DNA from: Cryptomeria japonica
Taxonomy: Eukaryota; Streptophyta; Pinopsida; Cupressales; Cupressaceae
Assembly (NCBI RefSeq): GCF_030272615.1
Contig: NC_081413.1
Span: 716,737,867-716,801,866, forward strand
Reading direction: 5' to 3'
Length of the DNA stretch: 64,000 nt
Shown here: positions 31,155 to 43,500 of the stretch, piece after piece
Layout of the letters: every line of letters starts with the position of its first letter
How positions within the stretch are numbered: the first letter of the stretch is position 1
Notes under the pieces: generated by a model
Databases searched by the model: none
Seen by the model: the letters and a program-made list of their open reading frames with translations, nothing else
Told to the model about the DNA's origin: nothing
Translations under genes and position numbers: made by a program

Positions 31155-32301
31155 TGTAATACCCTAAAAATGGTCATCTAAACCATGAGCCCCTAATCTC
31201 GACAACGTCACCAAGGTCCTAACCAAAGGCAATTAAATCAATCTTGAGCACACAATTAATTAATTCTTTAATCATCAAATGTCACATGGCAAAATCAATC
31301 ACTCAATATTAAATAAATATTTAATTAATTAAATTATTCCAAGTAAATCATTTTAAACAATTATCTTATTTGTTTTAATTAAATGTTTTTTGCATATTTA
31401 ATTAAATAAATCAATTTGCCATTAAATCATCTAAAAGAGGAATTAATTTGAAAATAAATCAATTTGCCATAAATCTTGAAAAAAAGGAAACAAATCAAGA
31501 AAGAGGAATTGGAAATTATGAGCACAAATCTTCAAAAATGGAAATAAATCAAAAAAGGAATTAATTGACCAAAAAAAGAATTTAAAATTTGAGAAAAGAA
31601 ATCACTTGGAGACAATCTTGAAAAAAATAATTAAAAATTGATAGATAATCTCAAAGAAATCAATTAAAACAATTAAATATTAAAATTGAATGAAATAGAT
31701 AATAAATCAGTTTTTTCCTGATTTTATCTTAATTTTAGTTCAATTTCCTTTAAATCAGTTTTTCTTGATTTTATCTTAATTTTAGTTCAATTTCCTTTAA
31801 AACTGAGAAAAGCGTCCAATCACATCAATTCACCTGGATTGTGCTTCCTCTTGGAAAATCTTGACCGCTCATCATCATTTGATCTCAGCCTTTGGTTTCT
31901 TTCTGAATTTTCTATAAATTCAAGGTCTCATCTCTCATTCAAAAATCTTGGAGAATATATTGTTATTATATTATTTTTTCTCTAGATTCATTGAGAATGT
32001 TGCATAAATATTTAGATCATTTATCTCATTTATTGCTTAAATCTTGTTAGATTAATCTTGCATCCATCTAGCTTAATATCATGCTCATATAGATTAAATC
32101 CCTCGTCTTGGTGTAGTCTAGTCACTGGATTGCTTATACAAATTTGAGAGCAATCTTATACTCGCATCTTTTAGAAGGCAATGGGTCGATTTGTTATGGT
32201 TTTCTTATCCATGTTTATATCTGTCTAACCATACATGTAAAGACTTAATTGAAGTGTTGTGTATTTCAGATATAGATACTGGTCCACTTTTCACACACAC
32301 A
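31155..32301 (+). repeat. TRG 5' LTR
   Basis: Starts TGTAATACCC and ends in a CA repeat, ...TTCACACACACA. Matched almost base for base by 39890-41040. It contains AT-rich stretches of AATTAA words and a duplicated segment around TTTCCTGATTTTATCTTAAT / TTTTTCTTGATTTTATCTTA near 31715-31795. Confidence 0.95.
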
Positions 32302-32305
32302 TTTT

Positions 32306-32331
32306 TGGCACCTACCGTGGGGCTCGAACCC
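32306..32331 (+). promoter_or_regulatory. TRG primer binding site (tRNA-Lys type)
   Basis: Begins TGGCACCTACCGTGGGGC, four bases after the LTR. From memory of the plant tRNA-Lys(CUU) 3' end, this matches its complement over about 24 bases with two differences, both C-to-T type changes. The match is unusually long for a primer site, extending into the T-arm. Confidence 0.75.
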
Positions 32332-32432
32332 ACAACTACAAGATTTATAATGTTTCTTGAACAAATTTAATATTTGGTTTTTATAACTAATAAACATGCG
32401 TTAAATTTGTAGATAAAAATCTTTCTTTTTGT

Positions 32433-32808
32433 TTGTTCTTCTATGATAGTCAAAAATGGTCTTGGTTTGGAAGGCATAACTTTGTATTGAACTGCTGAAT
32501 CTAAACCAATTTTTGATATCTTGTTGAAGACCAAGTTTTATACAGGTTCACTGAAGGGATTTTCCTAAATATTTTGGGTTTGAAAGTTATGATTGAAATA
32601 GTGCAGGACTATCATCTTACTTATTCTTCTGTGATAGTAAAAAATGGTCTCGGTTCAGAGGGCATAACTTTTTATTGAATCGTTGGATCTAACCTGAATT
32701 TTAATATGTTCTGTAAAACAAAGTGTTCCACATTTCCATAGAAGCGATTTGCCAAATTATCTTTGGTTAAAAATTTATAAATGACAGTGCAATACTATCA
32801 AAACTGTC
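32433..32808 (+). repeat. Degenerate 188-bp tandem duplication in the TRG leader
   Basis: Two adjacent copies of a segment with the landmarks GATAGT(C/A)AAAAATGGTC, GGCATAACTTT and TTGAA(C/T)(T/C)G. The offset is 188 bp. No open frame. Confidence 0.65.
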
Positions 32809-34271
32809 ATAACTAGGATAGTCATAAAAAATGAAAATTCTTGTTAGATTAGTTTAATTTACAGTTTGCATGATAGAATTTTTTTTTGATGATTTTTTTT
32901 TATGTTATTTTGGCAACTAATTTTTAGTTTTTAATGTTTGCAGGATGCTTGTCAAAGAATCTATCAATCAAACATACATCTACCAAAGAATCAAGAAGAA
33001 AATGACTACTGACATATTGGTTTTGTAGGTTGCCTAAGGAGAATCGACTAAACATTGTGTATTCATTTAGTATTTTCTTATGCACTTAAATTTCTATCTG
33101 GTTAAAGAACAAATCCATCTTTTGTGTTTTCAGAAAAATCTAAGAGGTAGGAGAGTATGCTCTTGTCTTTTATAGACAATTAGAAATCTAGACCCTCGAA
33201 GCTTTTTTCTAAGTTTTGAGATTTGTGTACCTTTAGCGGGCCTGTCACAGTGGGAAAAAGTAATCACCCAAGTGAGTATAGTTGGACCTGATCATTTCAA
33301 ATCACTATAATAAATAGGCCTCTAGTGATTAAATTCTCAGAGGATGAGATTATTTGAGTTTTCTCTTTGAGATCTCTCATATCGAGCATTTTGTAGGGCC
33401 TCGCGGTCTCAATCATGTTTACGTGACTACAACTTGTTTTGGTACCTTGTCGGGCTATAGGCCTCAATCATGCTTGCATGACTTCAAGGGGTAATTTCAA
33501 ATGGAATTCCTGACTAAGAACTATAAGATTAGAAGCTACTCGATTCACCTCTGAAAGGTTGATAATATTTGTGCAAGAGAGATAGTAACTCTCCCAAGAC
33601 ACTTGACATATCATGCCCCCATTAGCGTTTGGAGTTGGCTAATACGGCGTTGAGAATCCATTGCGTGAGACTCAACGATCATATTCTGATTAGCTATTGG
33701 GTGTGTACCTAAGTTAGCAAGCAAAGGTTTTCTTCTCTAAGCCAACTTCCATAGGGTTAGCATGTTGTGATTGAATTATTATATATCTTGTGTGTTTTCT
33801 ATGCTTTCATCCCTAAAACTAAAACTAGAATACCAAAACTAGAGAAAACAACAAACAAAATCAGTGATAAACTTTGTCTGTGTCCAAACTGGTCTTTGTC
33901 AGTTATTGAAACATCAGTCCTTATCAAAAACTAGTAGTCGTCATTCATTGAAACTCTGTCTGTCATAATCTCATCTCTATCCAATCCTCTATCATATGAA
34001 TTCCTGATCTTGTCAGTCAAAACAATCAAAATTGCACAGATCAATTCTAAAACTGGTTATCATCCTCTGGAGCATAAACAACCTTGATAGTGTACCTTTG
34101 CCATTGTGTTGTATGATTTTGTCGATCATCTTTAAGCTAGTTCAAACAAACATCTTATCAAACCTAAGTTAACTTAGATAACATCTTACACAAGATAGAT
34201 CATTCCTGAAACCAAACTAGATCTTAGTTACTTCACTCAATCACTACATTAAATGAACAACTAGCTACAAT
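32809..34271 (+). other. TRG untranslated leader
   Basis: About 1.4 kb without a coding frame that I can support. No known motif seen apart from short T-runs. Confidence 0.5.
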
Positions 34272-36656
34272 TTGATCTTGACTTCTGCAACACATCTAGC
34301 TCTCAGTCCTGTCGGTTGTAAATGCCTGTTCAAACCAGAAGCTCTTCTAAATTTTTTTGACAAAAGTAAGAATCTCATGGATACCTTAGCTCCAATTCCC
34401 ATGGCTACCTTTGCTCAAATGCTTCAAGATATCAAGGAAGAAATATATGACATGGAAATCCAACAATATAAATCAATGACTCCATTTGAAAAACAAATGT
34501 ATGATATCAAGTGTGAGAAACTTCAAGAAATGCTAAAATGATTATGTGATTTGACAAGTGAATACCAACAAATAATTGACAATCAAAGACCAAATCTCAT
34601 ACAAGATCACAAAACACCTTCACCAAGACAAAAAGACATCGATTCCCTAGATAGACAGTTTACACCTTTGGGGCAATCTATTGAGTCAGCTTTGGAAGAG
34701 CTTATTAAGAGCAATCTTATCATATTGCCTAAAAAGACCACATGGGAATGTGCAGTTTTGAGTAGTTATTGTGTATATCATAGGCATAACAAACATAAGA
34801 CTTCAATGTGTATGGAATTGAAACATAAGATTCAAGATCTTCTTGATGATGGTGTCATTGAAATTGAAGATCCTAATGACTCACCGAAAGAAAAAGAAGG
34901 AACTAATTCTAAGAAGGATCAAAATCATGAACCTATGTCTAGCAAGGCTCCATATGTAGCCTCCATTCCTTCCATGATGCCTTCATCTCCTAAAACATCT
35001 CAACAACAATCCATACCATCTCCTTCAAACAATGAAACTTCTCATGTTGACCTTCAAGGGCTATCTCCTATGGAAATCCAAGTTAATGACAATGTTGATA
35101 CAAGTTCCTCTAAAGATTTAAAAATCCTAGATCCTATTCCATCATGCAATCCAATTCCAATCATACCCACTCCAGAAGGCCCTTTCCAAAATGCTTCCCC
35201 AGCATGCCAAAATATGGAGACCTTCTGAGAATCCCCTACGCCTATGCAAAATCCTATCTCTTCCTTAGAAATGGCTTCATGTCAAGAGGAAAATCTAGAA
35301 AATGAAAAAATAAGTCCTACCATAAATCAAGATCAAGACACCAAAACTCCTCAATCCCATCTAATTATTGAAAAAGATCCTATTTCCCTAGAATCCCATG
35401 ATGATCCACTTATACCTTTCCATTTCTTCCAAGATGACCCCCTTCCATCTCAAGAGAAAACCATCATTCCATATCCCATTCCTAATCCACTTTCTAAGCA
35501 AGATCATGATGCCTCTTCCACTTTTTCAAATGATCCTACTCAAAATGAAGAGTCAAATGCCCTTCCTAATCTATCCAATGGTCCTCTTCCATGTCAAGAT
35601 CAAAGTATCCCTTCGTCTCCATGTCATAATCCTCCATTTTCACCTCAAGGATCCATCATGCCTACAAATCCTTCTTGTGATCCTATCATTCCTTGCATTC
35701 CACCTCCATCTCATAATGGACTCATGCCTTCTTTCCAAAGCAAAGTGTATCCTACAAGTCAAAATATTTATAAAGGCAAAGAGGTAGATCTCCACAAGCA
35801 AGAACCCCTCCATGTTAAAGAAAATATTAAAGGTCATGGCCTCAGGGACATCTCTCAATATGTTGGTATCTCTCATAAATCCTACATTTCTTAAGTTAAA
35901 TCCAAATATACGCTTTCCCCATCATTGCTTCCATCCATTCTAGGTCCCTATATCCCTCCATCCCTTATGCAGGATCAACAAAGGCACACATCTTCGAGTA
36001 CCTTCCATCCATCTAAAATAGCTCCATATAATTCCTATCCATTCATACATTCTTTTCCTTCTCCAAGAAATTTGGATGCCAAGCATAAAATTCATAAGTG
36101 AAGTAATCCACATGTATTCAAGGATCAACATGTCCCATCTAATCGACATATCAAAATAAAGAAAAATATGATCCAAAAAGAAAAAGAAAAATACAAAACG
36201 CCACAAAGGCCCATAAAGAAAGAAGAAAAGTCAAAAGTAATATGGGTTCCTAAGGCACTTGTACAAGCAGTGCACTCTAAAGAATTACAAAAGCATGAAA
36301 AATAAAAAACCATGTGGATCCCTAAGAGGCTTCTTGAAGCACAAAAGTCTAAAGAAAAATCAAAATTGGCATCCAAAATTGTTGTTCCTCCATCCAAACC
36401 TTCCGAGTCTATTCCTCCTTCACCTCTTTCATCCATTATTGGGTTCTTATGCCCAAAATTTATAACCTTTCCTCCATCCAAATCTCAAAATTTGAGATTC
36501 ACTTCTCCTCCATATCTTCACCATCCCTCAAGACGTGTGGCAATGTTGATCTTCCCAGCATTTCCATCTATCCATACACAATTCTTCCAACATCCCATCC
36601 ATTATCCAACACCTTTTTTTCACCCTTCCATCCCTCTTATCCAATCCTTTGCATAA
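34272..36656 (+). pseudogene. gag: TRG gag-like single-frame protein
   Basis: One frame of about 795 codons with a likely first Met at 34377 and five internal stops (34539 TGA, 35226 TGA, 35892 TAA, 36099 TGA, 36303 TAA), ending at 36654 TAA. Coherent protein composition continues across all five stops with no frameshift. Residues after about 130 include FTPLGQSIESALEELIKSN and CVYHRHNKHKTSMC, then LKHKIQDLLDDGVIEIE. These match the Gypsy-C gag segment KLTNIGEPLELALKTLLENT, YNYHRNKGHQTNDC and LKHLIQDLIDNGTI. The remainder is a long Pro/Ser/Gln-rich region with a short internal repeat (WVPKALVQAVHS and WIPKRLLEAQKS). It is probably a Gag derivative. The capsid-type N-terminal domain is not evident. 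Confidence 0.75.
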
Positions 36657-39600
36657 ATCCTTGCCCTAGTTTCATTTCATTATCCTGCCAACATCTTTGA
36701 GCATACCTTTATAGCCATGGTCTATTGTAACTCATATTCTAAGGGTACCATCCAAAGAAGCAATATGTTGGGGTCTTTCTTCCATCCCCTATTATGCCTC
36801 TATTATCTTCCAAAAAAAAATGATGAATTTTTTTTTTTTTAAAAGAAAAAAAGTAAAAGGTAAAGAGAAATAATTTCGTCCACGAGTGAAAACCACTTCA
36901 TGTGGTGCCTTGGGCAAGTACCATGATGAAAACCTGGCAAACAAGCATCATGTGTAATCCATTATCCTTTTGCACTTTATACTGGGGGCAAGTTCCATCC
37001 ATGTACATCCATTTATTATCCTTCTTCCTCCATTATCCCTCATTTGCTCTATCTATGTTCATATCCCTTTTCCACCTTTGATCTTGACAAGGTTAAGGAT
37101 CCTTGCAGGCTTCATGTGTCCTATCTATTACACTTGATCCAGACCCTTTAGCTCCTATCCATTGCTCACTTACATCCTTCATTACTCCCTTTTGATCTTG
37201 GTTATCATATCTGTCTCCTATCCAAATCTATTCCTTGATCTTGATCAATACTATGGACAAAATGCAAAAAAAATATTTCCACAAACCTCTTGACATGGCC
37301 ACTTCTTTTGACTATATGGCTTCATTACGCTATATCCTTGCTTTATATCGCTAAAATCCTTGGTTTACATTGCTATATCTAGACCCTGTGCTTGGATTAA
37401 CATTGCGAGATAGTCCTTGAAATTGTCCACCATCATTCGCTTATCCATTCATGTGCTCAAAATCCCTTTTGCCTTGCTAGATACTAGGGGCAAACATTAA
37501 AAAATCATAAAAAAGTCCTTAAAAAAAAGAAAAAGGGAAATATTTGCCAAGCAGGTGAAAATTTGGCAAACAAGCGCCTCTTGTACTCAAGCACTCCATC
37601 TATCAACGCAACGTTAGCATTTTCCACTTTCATGCATCTTTTGCTTTCGCTTGTACATATTTCAATCACTTTTGTGACATCCTGGTTCGTTGGAACCTCA
37701 TGGCTTGAAACCGATCATTGTCATAGTCTTAGGTTAATCGACAAGACCATATTACATGTCCTAAGCAGTGTCAACCAAGTCAACCTTACATCAGTGAAAC
37801 TTGGTCGTCCACTCTGAGTCAGTTACTTGTCTCCTTACTACTGAAGAGTTTTGTCACTAAGTTAACAAGCAAAACAACATATTAGAAAACAATCACTAAA
37901 CAGTTTGAGTTATGAATGAATTTTTTTTTTTGTGTTGTCTTTTATATTGGTTTTCGATTATTATCCCTTTGAGTAACTCGAGGTAGTCTATCTTGACTAA
38001 GAGGAGCAAGGATTGGGGGCATAATATTTTCTTTGTTTTCTTCTTGTAGGAATGATTCTGATGATCTGAAAACATCTAATCAACTGGGTGTCTGTGATAA
38101 GAGCCTTCACTTTAAGGTGAAATCACCACACATACCTCGACTCCACTTATGTGTATGCTACGGGGAGGTTCCCATCATTTCTTTGTTTGTTTTGAGGGAA
38201 TTTATTTATCATGCAATCTAGGTCCCTACGAAATCTGTCCAAGGATATGAACAAAAAAGGGTCATTGCAGACATGATAATTAATATTGCACGTGAAAAGA
38301 AAGGAACTCTAATCTGCCTGCTATGGTTGTAAAACGCTCAATGATGACAATTAAGCCTTTCAAAATCCAGTGACTAAGTTTAGGGTTGCATCTCATTTTG
38401 CATTTCATTCTGCATCTCGTGAATTTAGAGTGATTTCAGTATGGTAACAATGATCTTCTTATTTTCTGAGTGAGTGCTGGAAGCTTCATCATTTCTTAGC
38501 TAAGTGGTCTCTTTTTCATCATCGTTTCTCCGATCGAGTAATTGTGTATTGAGATGTTAGCTGCATACATGAGCATCTTATATAGATCCATACATTTCAT
38601 TATTCACGCATCTGCATCCATCTTATTGCATGAAGAAAAATGAAAAATTTGCATTACTCGTTACTCATTCACATTCGTTTATTTCCATATGAAAAGAAAG
38701 AAAAATAGATATCCATATTCCATTTGCATTCATTCATCTATACTGAAAAGAAATGCATACATATAGAATAAAGCATATAGAACAACATCTCATAATCAAT
38801 CAACACAAGTATGATGAAATCAAATCAAGAGCTCATAAATCGGCTGTCCTGAGTCCATTTTCAAGATCGAAATCGAAACCTGACGTCAATTCTCTCATCA
38901 AAATTTCACGATATTTACCTCTTAGCACTCTTTTCATCAAAAGCTCATTCTCTCTTCTAATTGCGTTTAATTTCTCATGAATCAGCATTGAATCTCAATT
39001 TATTCTACAAATCAACTTTGCGCTCACTTTTCTCATCATGCTTAATCTTCAAAAATTCCTCAGAATCATTTGTGCTTAATTCATTATCATCGCTCAAGAT
39101 TGCCTACAATCACCATGCAACCCTCTCTATCTTTCGATTTCTCTCCCGAGGGGGCATACTGATGACCTCATGACCTCACATCTTCAAATGTCGAGAAAAT
39201 TTTCAAATCTTCATCGAAAGTCGAGCAAAACATCTTTTTCAACTAAAGAAAATCAATCAATCAAATTCTTATTGCTAGGGGCATCTTGACTTCATCACTT
39301 TATATCAAGTTGAGATCTCTCGATCATCTAAATCAAATCAATCGCTAGGGGCATATCAGTTTCATCGCTTCATATCAAGCTGATATTTGTCTTTTATCTA
39401 AATCAATCTCTTAAACGTTAATCAGTTTCATCGCTTTTCATCAAGCTGATTATTCGTTTAAACTCAATCAAGGGTTTAAAGAGTATCTTTGATGACACTC
39501 AATCTAAGTAGGTGTTTAGTATTCATCACTTTGGATCAAGCTGGACAGTTTATCTTCGCTCATCGTATCTTGATCAATCAAGTTCAAGATCGATTTTTAT

Positions 39601-39876
39601 CATCACTCATTGTGTCTAGATCAATCAAGTTCAAGATCAGTAAGATCTGTTTCTTGATCAATCAAGTTCAAGTTTGGTATCTTTTGTTTTCTATCATTCC
39701 TAAGTTCAATCGAGTTCGGGATTGATATCGCTTTAATCAGACTTCATTCAGCTTCGTCGCTTTGAATCAAGAAAAACACCTCGCTTTCATCTAGTTTGTG
39801 ATCAATCAAGTTCAGAATTGGTATCTCCTAGACATCAACTATTCTTTGAATCGATGTGTTGCTTGCACATTAATTC
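36657..39876 (+). other. TRG long non-coding 3' region with repeated GGGGC purine tracts
   Basis: No supported gene. Contains six copies of a purine tract of the type (A/T)GGGGC(A) at about 36983, 37486, 38013, 39149, 39277 and 39347, resembling the terminal polypurine tract. Also contains a box GATGAAAACCTGGCAAACAAG at 36925-36945, with a variant at 37555-37576. Between 39240 and 39870 are degenerate repeats of TGATCAATCAAGTTCAAGAT and CAGTTTCATCGCTT...AAGCTGAT. Confidence 0.65.
39240..39870 (+). repeat. TRG subterminal degenerate repeats
   Basis: At least three units of about 75 bp with ATCAGTTTCATCGCTT and ATCAAGCTGAT ends that can pair (ATCAG/CTGAT). Four units of TGATCAATCAAGTTCA(AG)A follow at about 39571, 39631, 39656 and 39809. 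They lie just inside the 3' LTR. Confidence 0.65.
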
Positions 39877-39885
39877 AAAGAGGGG
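39877..39885 (+). promoter_or_regulatory. TRG polypurine tract
   Basis: AAAGAGGGG, followed by CAAA and the LTR start TGTAATACC at 39890. Confidence 0.75.
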
Positions 39886-39889
39886 CAAA

Positions 39890-41040
39890 TGTAATACCCT
39901 AAAAATGATCATCTAAACCATGAGCCCCTAATCTTGACAACGTCACCAAGGTCCTAACCAAAGGCAATTAAATCAATCTTGAGCACACAATTAATTAATT
40001 CTTTAATCATCAAATGTCACATGGCAAAATCAATCACTCAATATTAATTAAATATTTATTTAATTATTTAAATCATTTCAAGTAAATCATTTTAAACAAT
40101 TATCTTATTTATTTTAATTAAATTTCTTTTGCATATTTAATTAAATAAATCAATTTGCCATTAAATCATCTAAAAGAGGAATTAATTTAAAAATAAATCA
40201 ATTTGCCACAAATCTTCAAAAAAAGGAAACAAATCAAGAAAGAGGAATTGGAAATTATGAGCACAAATCTTCAAAAATGGAAATAAATCAAAAAAGGAAT
40301 TAATTGACCAAAAAAAGAATTAAAAATTTGAGAAAACAAATCACTTGGAGACAATCTTGAAAAAAATAATTAAAAATTGATAGATAATCTCAAAGAAATC
40401 AATTAAAACAATTAAATATTAAAATTGAATGAAATAGATAATAAATCAGTTTTTTCCTGATTTTATCTTAATTTTAGTTCAATTTCCTTTAAATCAGTTT
40501 TTCTTGATTTTATCTTAATTTTAGTTCAATTTCCTTCAAAACTGAGAAAAGCATCCAATCACATCAATTCACCTGGATTGTGCTTCCTCTTGGAAAATCT
40601 TGACTGCTCATCATCATTTGATCTCAGCCTTTGGTTTCTTTCTGAATTTTCTATAAATGCAAGGTCTCATCTCTCATTCAAAAATCTTGGAGAGTATATT
40701 GTTATTATACTGTTTTTGCTCTAGATTCATTGAGAATATTGCATACATATTTAGATCATTTATCTCATTTATTGCTTAAATCTTGTTAGATTAATCTTGC
40801 ATCCATCTAGCTTAATATCATGCTCATATAGATTAAATCCCTCATCTTGGTGTGGTTTAGTCACTAGATTGCTTATACAAATTTGAGAGCAATCTTATAC
40901 TTGCATCTTTTAGAAGGCAATGGGTCAATTTGTTATGGTTTTCTTATTCATGTTTATATCTGTCTAACCATACATGTAATGACTTAATTGAAGTGTTGTG
41001 TATTTTAGATACAGATATAGGTCCACTTTTCACACACACA
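39890..41040 (+). repeat. TRG 3' LTR
   Basis: Near-identical to 31155-32301, with scattered substitutions that are largely transitions (for example ATCTCGACAACG in the 5' LTR and ATCTTGACAACG in the 3' LTR). Ends ...CACACACACA at 41040. Confidence 0.95.
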
Positions 41041-41045
41041 AGCCT
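41041..41045. other. Target site duplication of TRG, right copy
   Basis: AGCCT, identical to 31150-31154. Confidence 0.93.
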
Positions 41046-42394
41046 CTGTAGATGATAACACATGAGCAGTCTACTTCTTGCAAGACCATGTGATAGGACT
41101 AGAGCCAAGACATAAAACAAAGCCAAAAGTAGACTTTTGATCAGTGACATCACCAGCCCAATCTAAGTCAGTGTAGCCAACAATGTGAGGGTCCCCTGAT
41201 GTACTGCAAAATGCGTTTGGCTGCTTGCTAATGACTCTCATGAGGATCATGGGAGAATCGAGAGACAAGGCCAACCGCAAAGGAAATATCAGGACATGTG
41301 TAAGTTAGGTACAACAAACTACCAACCAACTGCCGGTAAAGTGTAGAATCAACTAAAGAAGTGGGACAAGCAGTTATCAAAACAACCCCTGACTGAAAAG
41401 GAGTGAGAGCAGGCTTGCAATCAAGCATGCCAAATTGCTGAAGCATGTCAAGAGCATACTTTTGCTGGTAGAGGTAGATCCCATCTGACGACTGAATCAC
41501 CTGAAGACCAAGGAAATAGTGCAAAAGACCAAGATCTGTCATCTCAAACCGATCCATCAAGGCTTGTTGGGTATGCTGAATCATAGAGGATGAACTACCA
41601 GTGATGAGGAGATCATCAACATATAGCACAAGATTCAAGATCTCACCCTCAAGAAGCTGAATTTAGACGGTGTGATCATAATGACTGCGAGTGAACCCAG
41701 TGGAAAGAAAGAAAGAATCCATCTTCTCATACTAGGACTGAGGGGCCTGTTTGAGACCATACAATGAATGTCGAAGTCTACAAACCAAAGAATTGTCCTG
41801 CATAAATCCCTGAGGCTACTCCATGTAGATTTCCTCCTGTAGATCCCCTTGCAAGAAGGCACTCTTCACATCCATCTGAAAAATAGACCATCCCCTAGAA
41901 GCTGCAAGAGATGGTACAAAGCGAATAGAGTTCATCTTGGTGATAGGGGAAAATGTCTTAGAGTAATCAATACCCTCAACCTATGAAAAAACCTTCACAA
42001 CAAGACAAGCTTTGTACTTATCAATGGGACCATTGGCAGCATACTTAGTGCGATACAACCAGCGGTACCTAACCATCTTTCTACCCTTAGGAAGAGGACA
42101 AAGATCCCAAGTATGATTCTTAATCAAAGAAGAATACTCCTCGTCCATAGAACTTTCCCACTCAGGGTGACCTGTAGCCTCTGAAAACTTTTGAGGATCA
42201 TCTGAAATAGCATGACTCAAAAGACTAGAACCCACAGTATGAGAACAGGTGTGAAGAGTATCTGAAGGATCACCGGCCATAGGACCTGCCATCTCAATAG
42301 TAAGGCGAACCCACTTGGGCATCTGAGGTGGAGCTGGGGGAGGTGGTGATTGTGGAGCATCAGCACCATCATCAGAATCATCCTCAAAAATATC
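41046..42394 (-). pseudogene. pol: Copia-A reverse transcriptase and RNase H N-terminal part
   Basis: The minus strand carries the copia reverse transcriptase start (HPEWESSMDEEYSSLIKNHT, TWDLCPLPKGRKMVRYRWLY), the active-site segment LVLYVDDLLITGSS with both catalytic Asp intact, FEMTDLGLLHYFLGLQV, YRQLVGSLLYLTYTCPDISF and the RNase H segment VGYTDLDWAGDVTDQKSTFG. Frames change at least three times and stops are present, so it is inactive. It continues on the other side of TRG at 31154. Confidence 0.88.
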
Positions 42395-43500
42395 CTAAAG
42401 AGATGCATTGGGCAGAGTAGGCAGAGGAGTAGACACTAGAGTCGGGGTATCCACTGTGGGAAGGGGCTCATCAAACTGAACATCCCGTTGAAACAAGACC
42501 TCTCTGGAATCAAGATCAAACAACCTATATGCCTTAACATCCTCACAGTAGCCAACAAAAATGAGGGGTTGGCTCTTCTGCTCCATGGCTTTCCTTTGAG
42601 CATCAGGAATAAAAGCCCATGCCTCATTGCCAAACACTCGGAAAAAAGAAACATCAGGCTTGTCATGAGATGAAGCCTCCTCAGGAGTCATATGTCAAAT
42701 AGCCTTGTGAGGCATCTGATTTTGAATATAGTTGGTACAATTGATTACCTCAGCCCAAAATGACAAATCCATGGACCTGGACTAAATCATACAATTCACC
42801 ATCTCCCGTAAAGTTTTGTTCTTGCGTTCAGCGACACCATTCTGCTGAGGGGTGTAGGGAATAGTAAAATGATGTTGCAAACCATGCTCAGTGCAAAAAT
42901 ATTTGAAAGCCTGATTCACATACTCCCCCCCATTATTTGTACATATCCGCTGAATAGAACAGCCAGACTGCTTCTCTACAAATGTCTTGAAGACTCGAAA
43001 GGAATCAAAGAAATCAGACTTGTACTTAAGAAAGTACACCCATGTGCATTTGGATAAGTCATCAATAAAAGTGAGTACCTACTTGGCCCCAGAAAAAGGA
43101 GTGGGAAATGACATAAGATCACTGTGAATCAACTCCAAGGGTGCCAAAGCACGAGAGGCTCTTCCCTTCAGAAAGGGATCTCGGTGATGTTTGCCAAGTA
43201 CACAACCATGACAAACACCATCAGTGCAGGAAATCTGTGGGAGCCCAAGAACAAGTGTCTATGTACTCATCTGTTGAAGATATATGTAATTGACATGGCC
43301 CAAATGCTCATGCCAAAGCTTACTCACTGAATCTACATGTGCTATAAGAGACAAACTGGCACCCATAAAGGGCTCAAATCCATCAAATCTGTACAGACAA
43401 GATGCAGTATCCACACTCCCAATAGCCACAACCAAATCAGAATCATGGAGGTCCTGAATAACCACATCATGTGGTGAAAACTCAACTTTCTTACTAGAGC
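42395..43500 (-). pseudogene. pol: Copia-A integrase
   Basis: In sense order: the zinc-binding end (LWHEHLGHVNYIYLQQMS) near 43260-43330, the catalytic core (ICTNNGGEYVNQAF, IPYTPQQNGVAERKNKTLRE) at 42782-43039, and the C-terminal region (FFRVFGNEAWAFIPD, LIFVGYCEDVKAYRLFDLDS) to 42395. In active elements the core motif usually reads TDNGGEY; here it is TNNGGEY, a G-to-A change of the catalytic Asp codon. Several stops. Confidence 0.87.

Larger units (their letters stand above)
31155..41040 (+). mobile_element. TRG: gag-only non-autonomous LTR element (TR-GAG-like)
   Basis: Complete 9.9-kb plus-strand element with a perfect 5-bp duplication AGCCT. LTRs 31155-32301 and 39890-41040 are very similar, so insertion is recent relative to its surroundings. 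It has a tRNA-Lys-type primer site at 32306-32331, a single gag-like frame (34272-36656), a long non-coding 3' part with repeated purine tracts, and a terminal polypurine tract. No protease, integrase, reverse transcriptase or RNase H was found in either strand of the internal region. The gag-like segment and a 3' box match Gypsy-C, suggesting that a Gypsy-C-type element supplies the enzymes. Confidence 0.88.

Noticed and set aside
36125-36481. Minus-strand frame with Phe/Cys-rich product in TRG
   Set aside because: Antisense of the Lys/Pro-rich gag-like frame, which continues coherently across this region on the plus strand.
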